Program-made: the position numbers and the translations under genes
The notes under the pieces: model-generated
Databases searched by the model: none
Seen by the model: the letters and a program-made list of their open reading frames with translations, nothing else
What the model was told of the DNA's origin: nothing
DNA from: Notospermus geniculatus
Taxonomy: Eukaryota > Nemertea > Pilidiophora > Heteronemertea > Lineidae
Reading direction: 5' to 3'
Length of the DNA: 64,000 bases
NCBI GenBank assembly: GCA_002633025.1
Contig: NMRB01000337.1
Location: 16,352 to 80,351 of the forward strand
Shown here: piece by piece, positions 52,977-63,780 of the stretch
Position numbering within the stretch: position 1 is the stretch's first letter
Layout: every line of letters begins with the position of its first letter

Positions 52977-55900
52977 ATGCTCAGGGTATTGGGAGTTACC
53001 GGTATGCTCCTGGCGCTGACTACAGGTGAAAATTTTGATTCTTCCACTCTTTTTATCCGAGCCTCGCACGTTTTTTTAACACGTTTTGGTTACTATGGCG
53101 TAATACTCGGTAAGGCTGCGATTACATAGAGCTAAACGGTACACGGACACGCCGGTTATCAATGGCTTCAAGGTCGGGAAACCTTTGTGGAGCCTTTGAC
53201 TGGCGTGTCCGTATATGTGTAGCTGTATATAATCGCAGGCCTTGTGGATTCCCGATGGCGTACCCTTAAATAATGATCATTCAGGTGTGCTCAGCGGGCT
53301 GGACTGTTCCTTTGATCAGGACCTCTGCACTTGGACCCAGGAGACAGAAAGCGATGACTTTGATTGGATACGGCATCAAGGCAGCACGCCCTCTGGCGGA
53401 ACTGGGCCATCAAAGGATCATACAACGGGAGGTGAGTGAATCCAAGAACGCGTACGGTAGTCATAGTTACTGATGTTGTTGTTCAGGCGTCCCTGGAAGA
53501 AGATGAGTACCCTTCGCCTCAGTAACTGTAAAGCCTAGCGAATGTGGAAGCAACTAGACGACAGGTCATTGCGGCAACAAGTGGCACAATCCATTCTTTT
53601 ATTTGGAGCGCGCACATCGGACAGGCAGTGGTACCGCAAATGCTACACGGAAATTGTCGATGTCTTCCGATCGGACCACTCGGCAGTCATGTGATAAACA
53701 TTCACGTGACCAGGTGTGCTCCACAAACAAGGAAATTCATTGCCAGCGCGCGTACATCGAGAGCGACTGAAGACAACTAAATAGAAGCAATCCGTTGGCA
53801 ACGAGTAGAACATGAGCAACTGGCTGGAACTAGCGGCAACGGTCGGCAATTGCGTTGCCAGTGGGCGTACATCAGCCTGTTTGAGAACCTGATCAGTTGC
53901 TGCTGGTTCCTGGTACCATCAGCCGCCTACCGTTGCCGGAAACGCCATTGCCGGTAGTTGCTTCCAGTCGCAAGGACGATGTCATCCTGAGAATCCCAGG
54001 GCTTCGCGCTCTTTCGCGCTACGTAGAGAGCACCGAACGAATACCCTGATGAGTCAGGATGGGACGATGTACGCTAGGCTTAAAATCTTCTCACCAGCCA
54101 CCGCACATAATACCGGTAGGCGACCGGTTTTGGTATTATCGATAATAGGAAAGCATCGCTCGCGAGAAGATTCCAAGCATCGCTGTCAAGCTCACACCTT
54201 GGCGGCGGCTGCGGATTTTGCTCGCTGGTGATTGACATCGCCTGTGCTGCTGACTTTATGTCCATTCCTCAAAAAAGTCTCAAATCAAAAAGGTCGATCA
54301 AGGGACACAAGTAGTGTAACTGTTGCCCCCGAATATCAAAGGGCTCTTTCAATGTGGATGACGTGTTTTGTCTTCTAGGTGGTTCCTACCTATTCCTGGA
54401 GACATCGTCAGGAATTAGGGGAAGTAAGGCCAGGTTGAACAGCCAACTGTTCAGCATAGATGGTAACCAGGACATGTGCTTTACCTTTTGGTATCACATG
54501 TACGGAGAGACCATTGGGGAACTAAACGTATACGTCGTGAAGAATGCATCGAAGATGGGAGAGGCTCTGTGGAGCAAGAGCGGGAACCAAGGGGACAGAT
54601 GGGGTCAGGGGCAGGTGACCATCAGCCGCGGGAATAGGTGTCAGGTAGGTGCCTTTGCAGTGTCCGTTTTCTTACAAATCTGTCTTTGACGAGAAAATTC
54701 TGCTTTTGGTGTGTATTGAAACTTTTTATCACGAGAATACTGTTCTTCTTCACAAGATTGTTGTAGAAGCCGTGAAGGGGGTGACATTTAAAAGTGACAT
54801 TGCCATTGACGACCTTGAAATTGGAACAGGCGCGTGCAGCTCTGTGTCAGCCCCATTACCGGATTCATCAGCGAATTGCAACTTCGAGGAAGACGGGCTC
54901 TGCGACTGGCTGCCAGTTGACGAAAATGAATTTGATTGGTCGAGATTTGGAGATGATGAGAAAAACGTGAACGCTGGGCCAATGGCAGACCACACGTATG
55001 GGACTCCGAAAGGTTGGTGGCAGTTCAGCATGTGCCAATCACGTTCATTGTTACAAACTACCATGGCAATGTCTGTCGACAGCTTCCGGACAGCTATGCC
55101 AACCAGTCATCGACGTTGTTACAGAAGTTCGGACGTAGATGTTGGAAAGCACTGTCCCTGCGTCCGTCAAATCATCTTTCAAGTGGCGTCACTTAAGAGG
55201 GTAGGCTAACCAATCACCTTCTTCGTTACAGGACATTACATCTCCGCCCCCACATCACTAGTATGGCCGAAGGGAGCCAAGGGAAGCATTGTATCGCCAA
55301 GCTATGCGGGAGGGCAGCAGTACTGCTTTAGCTTTTATTATTACATGTTCGGCGGTACGAAGGGGACTTTGAATGTCTACGCGAAGAGTTCCGAGGGCCT
55401 CGGTGGTGTGCTTTGGACAAGGACTGGGCCGCAGGGTGACAAATGGCTGTACGGCGATGCCACTGTCCCTGCGTCCCCAGGTCCAATACAGATGATACTG
55501 GAGGCCATTCCAGGGGTCGGTAGCGCTGATATTGCAATCGACGATGTGAGTTTGCAGGAAGGGGCCTGTATACCCGGTTCTTGTGATTTCCAGAACGACT
55601 TCTGTTCCTGGATAAATGACAACTCGAATGATTTTGATTGGGCTCGGAAGAGTGGCGCCGATGCAACAAATGGAACAAACCCAGGGGTCGACCACACCAC
55701 CGGAACGGAGGCTGGATCCTATACCGTCATCGACGCAAGCACATTGCAAGTCGTCGAAGGTGACCAAGCAAGGCTAATCAGCGAAGTATTTCCAAGGACC
55801 AAAGGTCCGAGGTGTCTAAATTTCTGGGTCAATATGCAAGGGAAGAACTTTGGATCGTTGGAAGTCATACTAAAACATAAGAGAAGGGATACGATTCTTT

Positions 55901-58900
55901 GGAGTTACGGAAAAACCCTTGGAGAAGCGTGGGTACAAGCCTCGGTATCGTTGAGGAGAATGTCGGCCAAATTCAAGGTAAGTGAACGCAGATGATGTGC
56001 CGTGGGGGAAGATGCTAAATTTGTGAACGACGCTGATCGGATAGCTGGGCTGATTCTTGCTCGTTCTATCAACTGCTCTCCTTGGCCGCCTTTACCTTTC
56101 GTCGTTACTTTCCATTCAAATCATCCACTTTACTCGACGGCTTCTACCCTAGATAATTTTCGAGGCGACAAGAGGCTCAGGTGCCACTGGCAACATCGCC
56201 ATAGACGACATCATCATCACCGACGGCTCTTGTCCACTCATGCCGTCCAATGCGAAAATGACCACGCCAGCTCCACGCACTCCACCATTACCGACTACCA
56301 CAACCTCCTCGACCACCAAGGCTATGAGTTCCACCCCAGCGATCAGAAGGTCACCACCTGCTAAAAAGACAGAGGTGGATGTGTTCGGTATGTTATTCAA
56401 ATTGACATTTTGCCCTATCCCCTTTTCATGTGAGCTTTTCAGTGCTTTCTCCTCGACCAACTTCTTCAAATTATAAGATGGACTTTCGTCGTCGTCTTAC
56501 ATCCAGAAATCTACAACTGAAGCACTGTATGGTGTTATTCAGCCTTCGATGATTTTACATACTGGCCTGTTACTTGTCCACATTCCTGTGGAAACCGCTC
56601 CACTCGCCGCTGCAGTGGACTAAACGGGGCCTTAACTTCCACAAATCAAACTTCCAGGAAGTTGCTCCTTCGAGTCAGAGTGCACGTGGTGGAACACCGG
56701 CGGGGATGACTTCGACTGGTATGTTGTCGACGGCTCGGTCGGTGTCCCGACTCGAGGACCGAAAAGAGATCACACGGTCGGAAAGCCAGGGAAAGGAAGG
56801 TATGCATACCTCGGTGCTGGGAGGCCAAGAGCGGCAGGAGACAGGGCTTGGACCGTCAGTGCGGAGTTCAGAGCAACCCGGGGACGTTGTCTGTCCTTTT
56901 GGTACTACATGAGTGGAGTGAAGGCTGGAGCACTTAATGTATTGCACAGAAGCTTTGGTGAGTTACAGTACAGTGTGGGTTTAGCGGGCATACCGGACAG
57001 TCTTCAACGAGGGGACTATCTTCATGGCCAAGTTAAGGGCAAACAATGGGAACACTCTGCACGTAGGAGGCACGTAGGAGAGTACTTGGCTGTATATTGA
57101 CTTTTCCATCAGCCGCAAAACCTTAGCATTATTAGCCCTGCACTGTAAGTATGGAAAAGTCCATCTCAAGCTCATTTCCACATTGGGGTCTTTTACTTGC
57201 CCTTGCACATTGGGGTCTTTTAATACTTGCCCTTGCAAAGGCACAAGATAAAGGCACCACAGGCACATCTGCAGCTTACGGAGAAGAGCACGTACATGTA
57301 GAATTCATTAGACCACAACGAACCACACTCACCTACATGTATCTTCATTTTCATCCAGGGCTATGTTGTTCTCACTTTCAGAGAATGGCAACATTACCGA
57401 TCGCATCATTTGGCAATTGGATGGCAACCAAAGCGATGACTGGAGAAAGGCCGAGGCGCCAGTCTCGGCACAATCCAAGTACCAGGTCGTATTTGAGGGC
57501 ATTATTGCTGACGAGATTGAGAGCGCCATTGCTATAGATGACGTTGCGTTCAGACCGGGCGCTTGTAAAGGTAGCTGCATCTACATCCACGTCATTATCC
57601 TGCCCATTTCATCTTAAATCTTCAAATAATATGGCCGCCAGTCGGCCATTTTTAAAACTAGACCTTTATTCANCCACCGCACAATATCCTCTGGACCGCA
57701 TATAACCGTGTTAACACCGTACACCACCGTACTAACACCTCGTTTGACCGCAAGGCCACCTTGATGACACCTCGTGGCCACCTTCATTAACCTCCTTTGA
57801 ACGTGGACAACCGCATCACCACCTTAGTCACACCGTGTTGTCACCTCCTTTGTCACAGATTTGGTGCCAAACCGCCGTCATTTTTGGCGGTTCACCACGG
57901 TTTGAGAACCGTGTTGAACCGCCATCAGAACCGTCCCCGTGTGAGGCTCGCTTAATTTTGGGCATGATAGGGCCTGAAGCATGGATTTCGTTTGCACAAA
58001 AATCGAACCTCACTGCCACATTCGTTTGAATTTCCAGTCCACCCACCCGCGGCGAACCCAAAGAAACATTCCAAGCGACCGGCCGCCGTTGACCCGTCCA
58101 TAAACTGCGCATCAGAGGGTCTTCTCTGCCCAGGCCAGGAACCGACGATTGGTGATCGAATGGAAGAAGGGAGCGGGTTTCTACCTACCGAAGAGGCACT
58201 CGAGCCGCCAACTCCCCCGACCGTCGACTGCGAGGGGGATGGTTGCGGTGGTGCAGGGAATACAGCTGAAGAAGCGAGCACATCAGATTTTGACGCGATG
58301 TTCAAATGTGATTTTGAGGAGCACACGGTCTGCGGGTTCATTGCATTGGGTGATTTTCACTGGACGCGGACTTCGGGAAGGACGGAATCTCGAGGTACTG
58401 GTCCGACGAATGATCATACCTTTAGGACGATGGATGGTGAGTGTTGTGTTCGACGTGTAGTCGCAAACGGTCACGAAACTGAATCTCGTATTACTTTGAA
58501 GTAGAAATTGAAAGAATGATAGTGAAAATGTTTGGTTTAGAACAAGATGAAGATGTACATGTACAGGAGGGCACATTTCCACTCTCCATTCGGAGAGGCA
58601 GGGTGGAGGGGGACTTCAATGAAAACATTGACAATAATTTTACAATCCTCTTTTTAAGGTTACTATATGTTTATCGAGACATCATACCCGAGGCTTAAAG
58701 GGGAGTCCGCCTTTCTTCTGAGCCCTTCCTTCATGCCGTCCACTGCCGCTAGGTGTCTCTCTTTCTGGTACCACATGTATGGCTCATCTTCAGGGAGCCT
58801 AAATGTGTATTTGGATCAAGAGGGTGACCGAGGCGAAGCGATCTGGTCAAAGACAGGTAAGAGACTAGATTGGTCCCCTGCCCTCGAAACGCTCCGCTCT

Positions 58901-61900
58901 ATGAGGACTGGGACACGTCTAGAAAGTGGTGAATAGACCAGATCGGTGGTGATTCGATCGTTTACGATATCGCCTGGTGTGCTGCTGGCATACACCCCAC
59001 ACTTCGTATTTTGTAGGTAACCATGGAGACAAATGGAGCCAGGCGTTCGTCACCCTCCCGCTGAGCAAACTTAACGTGTCTCATCAACTTGTCATGGAAG
59101 GCGTGGTGGGCAAGGGTTACCAAGGAGATATAGCCATCGACGATGTCGAAATCAACGAAGGCCTGTGTCCAAATGAAGGTAAGAAAGTGACGATACGATT
59201 AGGGGCCTACATCATGTCTTAAAATATTGATACTGAGAGAGCCGTCGCCGAAATGCCAAGACGAACGTCTATCCTTTTGTTCGAACAATGGGATTGGCGT
59301 TGGCGTTAGGTGTTTCGGGAGCTTTGCTAAAACTCTAATATGGCAATCACGTCGCTATGTTTTGAGCCATCTACTTTCAGGTGTTGCGTGCGACTTCGAA
59401 GTGGACTTGTGTGGTTACAGCACTAGGCCTCGGTCACCTCGTCTTGACTGGATGATGCAGAAGCTAAATGACAGTTCTGGTGAGCCACCTTTTTAAGAGT
59501 CCTTTACAAATGCAGACAAAGTTCCTTCCGTCCCTATACTCTTTCCCCCGGCAACTCCAGCGATAAAGAGAGCTGGACCTGAGCGACCCGCGGCAGAGGA
59601 TGCTGAAGGGAGAGGCCTTGTGGGCAGAGGCGCCGATGGCGGAGATAGGGGAGAAAGGTATGCAGTCGGGCGGAAAGGACAACGCATTAGACATGGGTAG
59701 GGTTAGGATAGCCGACACACTTTTCAGCGAGTATTGGCAGAGGTCACCCGAAGACTTCAACGTCGGCACCTATGCCCTGGCGCTGTTTACTATACAGGGT
59801 GTCCCAGAAAAAACGCAACAGTTAGGAAAATCGTGATTGTGGGGAAACCAAATATCACAGCCATATAAACTTGGTTTTGCTAGATCCCCCAAAGCATAAG
59901 CTTCATTTTCATACCAATTTTATGTTGGTGCAGCTCCGGATGGCTGCACAATCATTGTTTGACTGAGGTGAGGTAAAATGACAATTGCTGCATGTTTTCT
60001 GATGGTGAATTTCATTGCATAATCCTCTCATGGAAGATTCCTCCATGAGAATTTTAGCAATGAGAGACTTTGTTACGTTACAGATTCTCTCCAGTGGTGA
60101 GATTTTGTAACGTTACAAAATCTCTCCAGTGGTGAGATTTTGTAACGTTACAAAATCTCTCCAGTGGTGAGATTTTGTAACGTTACAAAATCTCTTCAGT
60201 GGTGAAATTTTGTAACATCATTTTTTAGCAAAGAGAGTTTTATTACGTTACAAAATATCTCCAGTGGTAACGTTACAAAATCTCACCACTGGAGAGCACG
60301 CCCAAGGAACCCAGAGACGAAACTATAATCTAATATATGTCCTTTTGCAGGTAGCTCGCGGCTGACATTGTCCTCGAATACAGGATTCAGTTTTGATTCC
60401 ATGTTGATCAGCCCCCTGGTCATGCCTTCACCGGGCGGTGATTGCATGTCATTCCACTACAACGTCATGGGATCAGACGCCACCAGCCTCGAGCTCATCC
60501 TACAGAAAGAGGAGAGGGAAGAGAAAACATTATGGATGAGAAGGGGTTCTCACGGTGAGAAGATGGTCAACGCAAGAGTCAGAGTCAAAGAGAAAGACCC
60601 TTACAATGTAAGCCTCAGGCAATTTCATTACCATTTTTGTGCTTGTCTATAATGTTGGAGGAAACTGACAATGCGGAGAACTCACTGGACAGGTATGGTA
60701 AGCAATAGTCTGTGAATAAAAAACGTGGGTGTGTCAATTATGGCGCATAAGTGTCTTCAGTGCATTTTGACTCCTTGGGGCGGGCGTCCAGACGTAGATC
60801 TTCTGGGGTGCACAGCGAGCACCCTTGGGCTAATTAAAAAATCCAAGATGCCACCCAACCCAAAATGGCTTCTATATGCTATTAATAATGTTACAGCTCT
60901 TATACTTCGTTTGATTCCGTTCTTTTTCCCTTCTCTTCAGCGGCTTGTCTTCAGAGGGGTGGTTGGAAAAAGCGAAGGCGAAAGGGTATCACTGGATAAC
61001 ATTGTATTCAGCCCTGGCCCTTGCCTGAATGAGGGTAGGTTGACAGATGAGTGTGTAAGGACTTGAATGTAAGAAAACTGAACTCTTCTTCCATCATTTT
61101 CCTGTGACTCGGAGCTCTTTTCTAACATGCATTTCTCGTTCTTTAGACGCAGCAAACTGTGATTTTGAGGACGAAAACCTGTGTGGCTACACCCAGGACA
61201 ACACGGATAATCTCGACTGGACATGGAACTCGGGGCCAACGGGCACGTTCATGACAGGGCCAAACTATGATCACACATATGGGCGCACGAAGTTTGGCTT
61301 GTTCTCCCGCAGACAACAAGGTAGGATTTTTCGCTATTAGCTAATTCATCCACCTTGAAGCCTGGCTCATACATGACGCCAACTCGGTAGAGCGATAGGC
61401 CCTTTTCAGACGGAGTTAGTTCGATCCGGATCTAGGCCAGTTCACTTGATTTAGTGCTGTGAAAAAGTCATACGACCTGCACTATCCTTCCATTTTCATG
61501 GCACAAAAAATAAGTGCACTGGCGTCGAACCGGATCGAACCGACTCGGTGCAACATCTAAAGGCCTATTATTACAGTTGACTCACTGCATGATGACAAGT
61601 GAAGATACTGCATTTGGCAAGAGGAGATAAGGCTATTAGGCAATTGACACAGTCAATAGTGAAGATACTGCATATTTGGCAAGAGGAGATAAGGCTATTA
61701 GGCAATTGACACAGTCAATAGTGAAGATACTGCATTTGGCAAGAGGAGATAAGGCAATTAGACAATTGACACACTGGTCAATAGTGAAGATGGTACGAGG
61801 AGATAAGGCAATTAGACAATTGACACACTGGTCAATAGTGAAGATGGTATGAGGAGATAAGGCAATTAGACAATTGACCCACTGATCAATAGTGAAGATA

Positions 61901-63228
61901 CTGCATTTGGTAAGAGGAGATACCGTACTATTAGACAATTGACCCACTGATCAATAGTAAAGATACGTTGGTAAGAGGAGATAAGGCTATTAGACAATTG
62001 ACCCACTGATCACAACTGAAAATACTGCAATTGGTAGTGGAATATAGAGGTTTATTACAATTGACCCGCTAGTCACCATTAGTGGACGGGCAATTGGCAG
62101 TTGAAGATACAGCTATTAGTGAGTTTTCGCCTAGTGTTATCTTGGACCACATTAAGTCATTTCAGTTTTGCACTCGCTTGTTCCAGGGCATTATTTATAC
62201 CTGGAGGCCTCTCCCCCAGCCAAGCAAGGAGACAAGGCCGTCATCACCTCACCGCCCATCAAAGGAAGCTCAGTCATGTGCCTTCAGTTCTGGTATCATA
62301 TGTTTGGTATTGGCATGGGTGAAATGAATATCTACACACAGGTATGGGATATCCCGGGCCAACAAGAAAATGGCGCCCACCATAGAGGACAGGCAATGTT
62401 GGGTGACATTTCGGTCTGTCCCCTGGGATGGGAGGGTGCCATTTTCTATGTCGTACCGTACTGGTTTGAGATCGTGTCGCAGCCTGTCTCTGCGGCTGCT
62501 GGACACGTGCGCGGCAACGACAGAATGCGTGAAGACGACGATTTATGGGCCAACACGATTTTGAAAAAAAATCCTTGGTAAAAACAGGATCATACCGCAA
62601 TCGACGTCATCTTCGTATGTATTTCGGCAATGACGATGAATATTAATAAAAGTCATGACTCGTGGTCCAGAGTGGATCATACCGGTACTTGTTGCACATT
62701 TCATTTCTTATTTTCACTCTTTTCCACTTTGTTCAATTCTAGGGCGACAACAGGGACACAAAATTGATTTTTACAAATTCTGGTAACCAAGGAAACCGCT
62801 GGTTACGAGGTGAAGCCTTCATACCTTTTGAAACAGTGTCGAATGGATTCCAGCTTGTCTTCAGCGGTATAAGGGGTCAAAGTTTCAGAGGTGACATGGC
62901 CATTGATGATGTCAAGGTCAAAAGTGGGGCGTGTGTCGCAGGTGAGTAACAAAAGGCGCAACTCCAGTCCTGACACAAAAGGTACCAAGTGCTAATGCTT
63001 CAGGTTGCACTGCACATAGCTTTGAGATTTTGAGTAAAAGCATTTATTTTTATTAGGCCTAATATTCAGTTCTACTCTGTTCTATTCTATTTTTTACTTC
63101 TAGTTTCAAGCGAATCCTGTAAAGACCAGCACAAGGAATGCCCTTTGTGGGCCGAACTGGGAGACTGTTTAAACAAGGCTGATTATATGTTGGAAAACTG
63201 CAAACAGTCCTGTGATAACTGCAGTTAA
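52977..63228 (+). CDS. Secreted seven-MAM-domain protein with C-terminal ShKT domain (complete, 18 exons)
   Basis: Extracellular modular protein, probably adhesive or matrix-associated. Exons: 52977-53025, 53285-53431, 54379-54644, 54757-55012, 55232-55977, 56153-56387, 56658-56957, 57382-57570, 58038-58436, 58659-58856, 59017-59178, 59381-59479, 60351-60607, 60941-61034, 61147-61320, 62187-62341, 62743-62941, 63104-63228. All are GT-AG and total 4050 bp in one frame: 1349 residues. It starts with a signal peptide ([17 protein letters not shown]), has seven MAM domains and ends with a six-cysteine ShKT domain and TAA. No membrane helix is seen. MAM signatures recur: [18 protein letters not shown] and DIAIDD. 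Most MAM units start in phase 1 and are split by phase-0/1 introns. The start codon was chosen because it opens the signal peptide and gives the phase-1 donor needed by exon 2. Confidence 0.93.
53111..53243. mobile_element. Family Q-like palindrome in MAM intron 1
   Basis: TAAGGCTGCGATTACATAGA to TATAATCGCAGGCCTT, with CACGCCGGTTATCAATGGCT corresponding to the Q interior. Confidence 0.8.
53288..54837 (+). CDS. MAM domain 1
   Basis: Spread over three exons (53285-53431, 54379-54644, start of 54757-55012). It opens [12 protein letters not shown], has DFDWIRHQG and [10 protein letters not shown], then the core [17 protein letters not shown] and GDRWGQGQV, and closes with [10 protein letters not shown] and GAC. 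All four canonical MAM cysteines are present. The 950-bp intron inside it (53432-54378) contains a foldback at about 53546-53967. Confidence 0.92.
53546..53967. mobile_element. Foldback in MAM intron 2
   Basis: GGAAGCAACTAGACGACAGG is inverted in diverged form near 53935-53967 (GGTAGTTGCTTCC). Arms are imperfect. Confidence 0.6.
54874..55569 (+). CDS. MAM domain 2
   Basis: Begins [12 protein letters not shown] with NEFDWSRFG and MADHTYG in exon 54757-55012. It continues in exon 55232-55977 with [38 protein letters not shown] and GAC. It follows MAM1 after a linker of about a dozen residues. Confidence 0.92.
55576..56233 (+). CDS. MAM domain 3
   Basis: Starts only two residues after the last cysteine of MAM2, inside the same 746-bp exon: [21 protein letters not shown] and GVDHTTG. 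It has [10 protein letters not shown] with LEVIL, and finishes in exon 56153-56387 with NIAIDDIII and SC. The usual inter-domain and mid-domain introns are missing between MAM2 and MAM3. A threonine/serine/proline-rich linker (TTTTSSTTK type, mucin-like) follows. Confidence 0.92.
56661..57566 (+). CDS. MAM domain 4
   Basis: Exons 56658-56957 and 57382-57570. Signatures: [45 protein letters not shown], then [19 protein letters not shown] and GAC. The acceptor at 57381 (CTTTCAG) was chosen over the CATCCAG 27 bases upstream because only it keeps phase 1. Confidence 0.9.
58301..59168 (+). CDS. MAM domain 5 with cysteine-containing linker
   Basis: Exon 58038-58436 first encodes a proline- and acid-rich linker of about 90 residues with four cysteines ([18 protein letters not shown]) that matches no domain I know. 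It then starts MAM5 with [21 protein letters not shown] and TNDHTF. Exons 58659-58856 and 59017-59178 add [36 protein letters not shown] and LC. Confidence 0.9.
59270..59342. mobile_element. Family F half-copy in a MAM-gene intron
   Basis: TTTTGTTCGAACAATGGGAT through GTGTTTCGGGAGCTTTGC matches the inverse of 11014-11090. It ends about 40 bp before exon 59381. Confidence 0.7.
59384..61024 (+). CDS. MAM domain 6 (shortened)
   Basis: Exons 59381-59479, 60351-60607 and 60941-61034. It opens [11 protein letters not shown] with [10 protein letters not shown], but the exon stops there, so the usual GPxxDHT segment is missing. The remainder is present but diverged: [35 protein letters not shown] and GPC. 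The DIAIDD motif is changed to VSLDN. Phases join correctly without any extra exon. Confidence 0.82.
60075..60295. repeat. Tandem array of a self-complementary ~33-bp unit
   Basis: Units GTAACGTTACAAAATCTC and CCAGTGGTGAGATTTT alternate about six times, so each unit can pair with itself or any neighbour. In the intron before MAM exon 60351. Confidence 0.9.
61155..62934 (+). CDS. MAM domain 7
   Basis: Exons 61147-61320, 62187-62341 and 62743-62941. Signatures: [63 protein letters not shown] and GAC. The first intron (61321-62186) holds a tandem array and a foldback. Confidence 0.92.
61390..61570. mobile_element. Palindrome ATAGGCCCTTTTCAGACG
   Basis: TTCGATCCGGATC pairs with GAACCGGATCGAACC, and the terminal GGCC motifs are inverted. 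Confidence 0.7.
61580..62050. repeat. ~55-60-bp tandem array in a MAM intron
   Basis: About eight units of AGGAGATAAGGCTATTAG, CAATTGACACAGTCAATAGT and GAAGATACTGCATTTGG, with length variants. Confidence 0.92.
63118..63222 (+). CDS. ShKT domain at the C-terminus
   Basis: The last exon encodes 35 residues from first to last cysteine with six cysteines: [17 protein letters not shown], then [12 protein letters not shown], and a stop one residue later. The LWAxxGDC and CxxSCxxC spacing is typical of ShKT modules, which are common small disulphide domains on secreted animal proteins. A potassium-channel-blocking role should not be assumed here. Confidence 0.9.
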
Positions 63229-63501
63229 ACGAACAGAACATTTTGGTGCCTCTCTCTCCGTGATAAGTCGTTGATCTGAACCTCCCTAATATTACCATCT
63301 GTCTGCTGAGTAAACATGGTGGTGGACTTTCATAAGGCTTCTTCCACCAAATCCCGCCTGCGCCAATCCTTTTGTTGGGCGACATTGGCAAAGTTTAGAG
63401 TAGTAGGCCTAGGGCCTAACACCTAGCCCGTCATGATTGTGCCAGTGCTGCTGCTGCTGTCTGTGGACTGTGTACTACCCGTTACCATGGAGAGTCACGT
63501 G

Positions 63502-63507
63502 AATAAA
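63502..63507 (+). terminator. Likely polyadenylation signal of the MAM gene
   Basis: AATAAA, 274 bases after the stop codon, in the sense orientation. It is the first canonical hexamer I noticed downstream of the TAA. Confidence 0.5.
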
Positions 63508-63655
63508 TATTATTATGCTAGCTAAAGATAATTTCGTTCTCTTCAGACCTTTATTTCTTTGCGGTCCACTTCTCTGCTGAGAGATCGAGGACTTCTCACT
63601 GCTCACAGTTTTTAGGGCGGAAAACAGTGATGTGATAGACACCAAGTAAGGACCA

Positions 63656-63757
63656 GGGGCCTGTTTCATAAAGTGACTAAGCTGGTACACTTATAATCAA
63701 ATGGAAAATGCATTGAAGTTAATGGTACCATTAGCTTAAAGTCACTTTGTGTGAACA
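63656..63757. mobile_element. Palindrome family H, copy 2
   Basis: GGGGCCTGTTTCATAAAGTG, with an imperfect inverse at the right end. Confidence 0.85.
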
Positions 63758-63780
63758 GGCCTTTTCAAATCCTGGTGGGG

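Noticed and set aside
56567-56657. Cysteine-containing stretch resembling a thrombospondin repeat before MAM4
   Set aside because: In the frame of exon 56658 it contains a TAA; the cysteine frame is a different one.
59558-59651. Candidate extra exon for MAM6
   Set aside because: A good acceptor exists, but the donor would be phase 2 and cannot join the phase-1 exon at 60351. The peptide is Gly/Arg-rich without MAM motifs.
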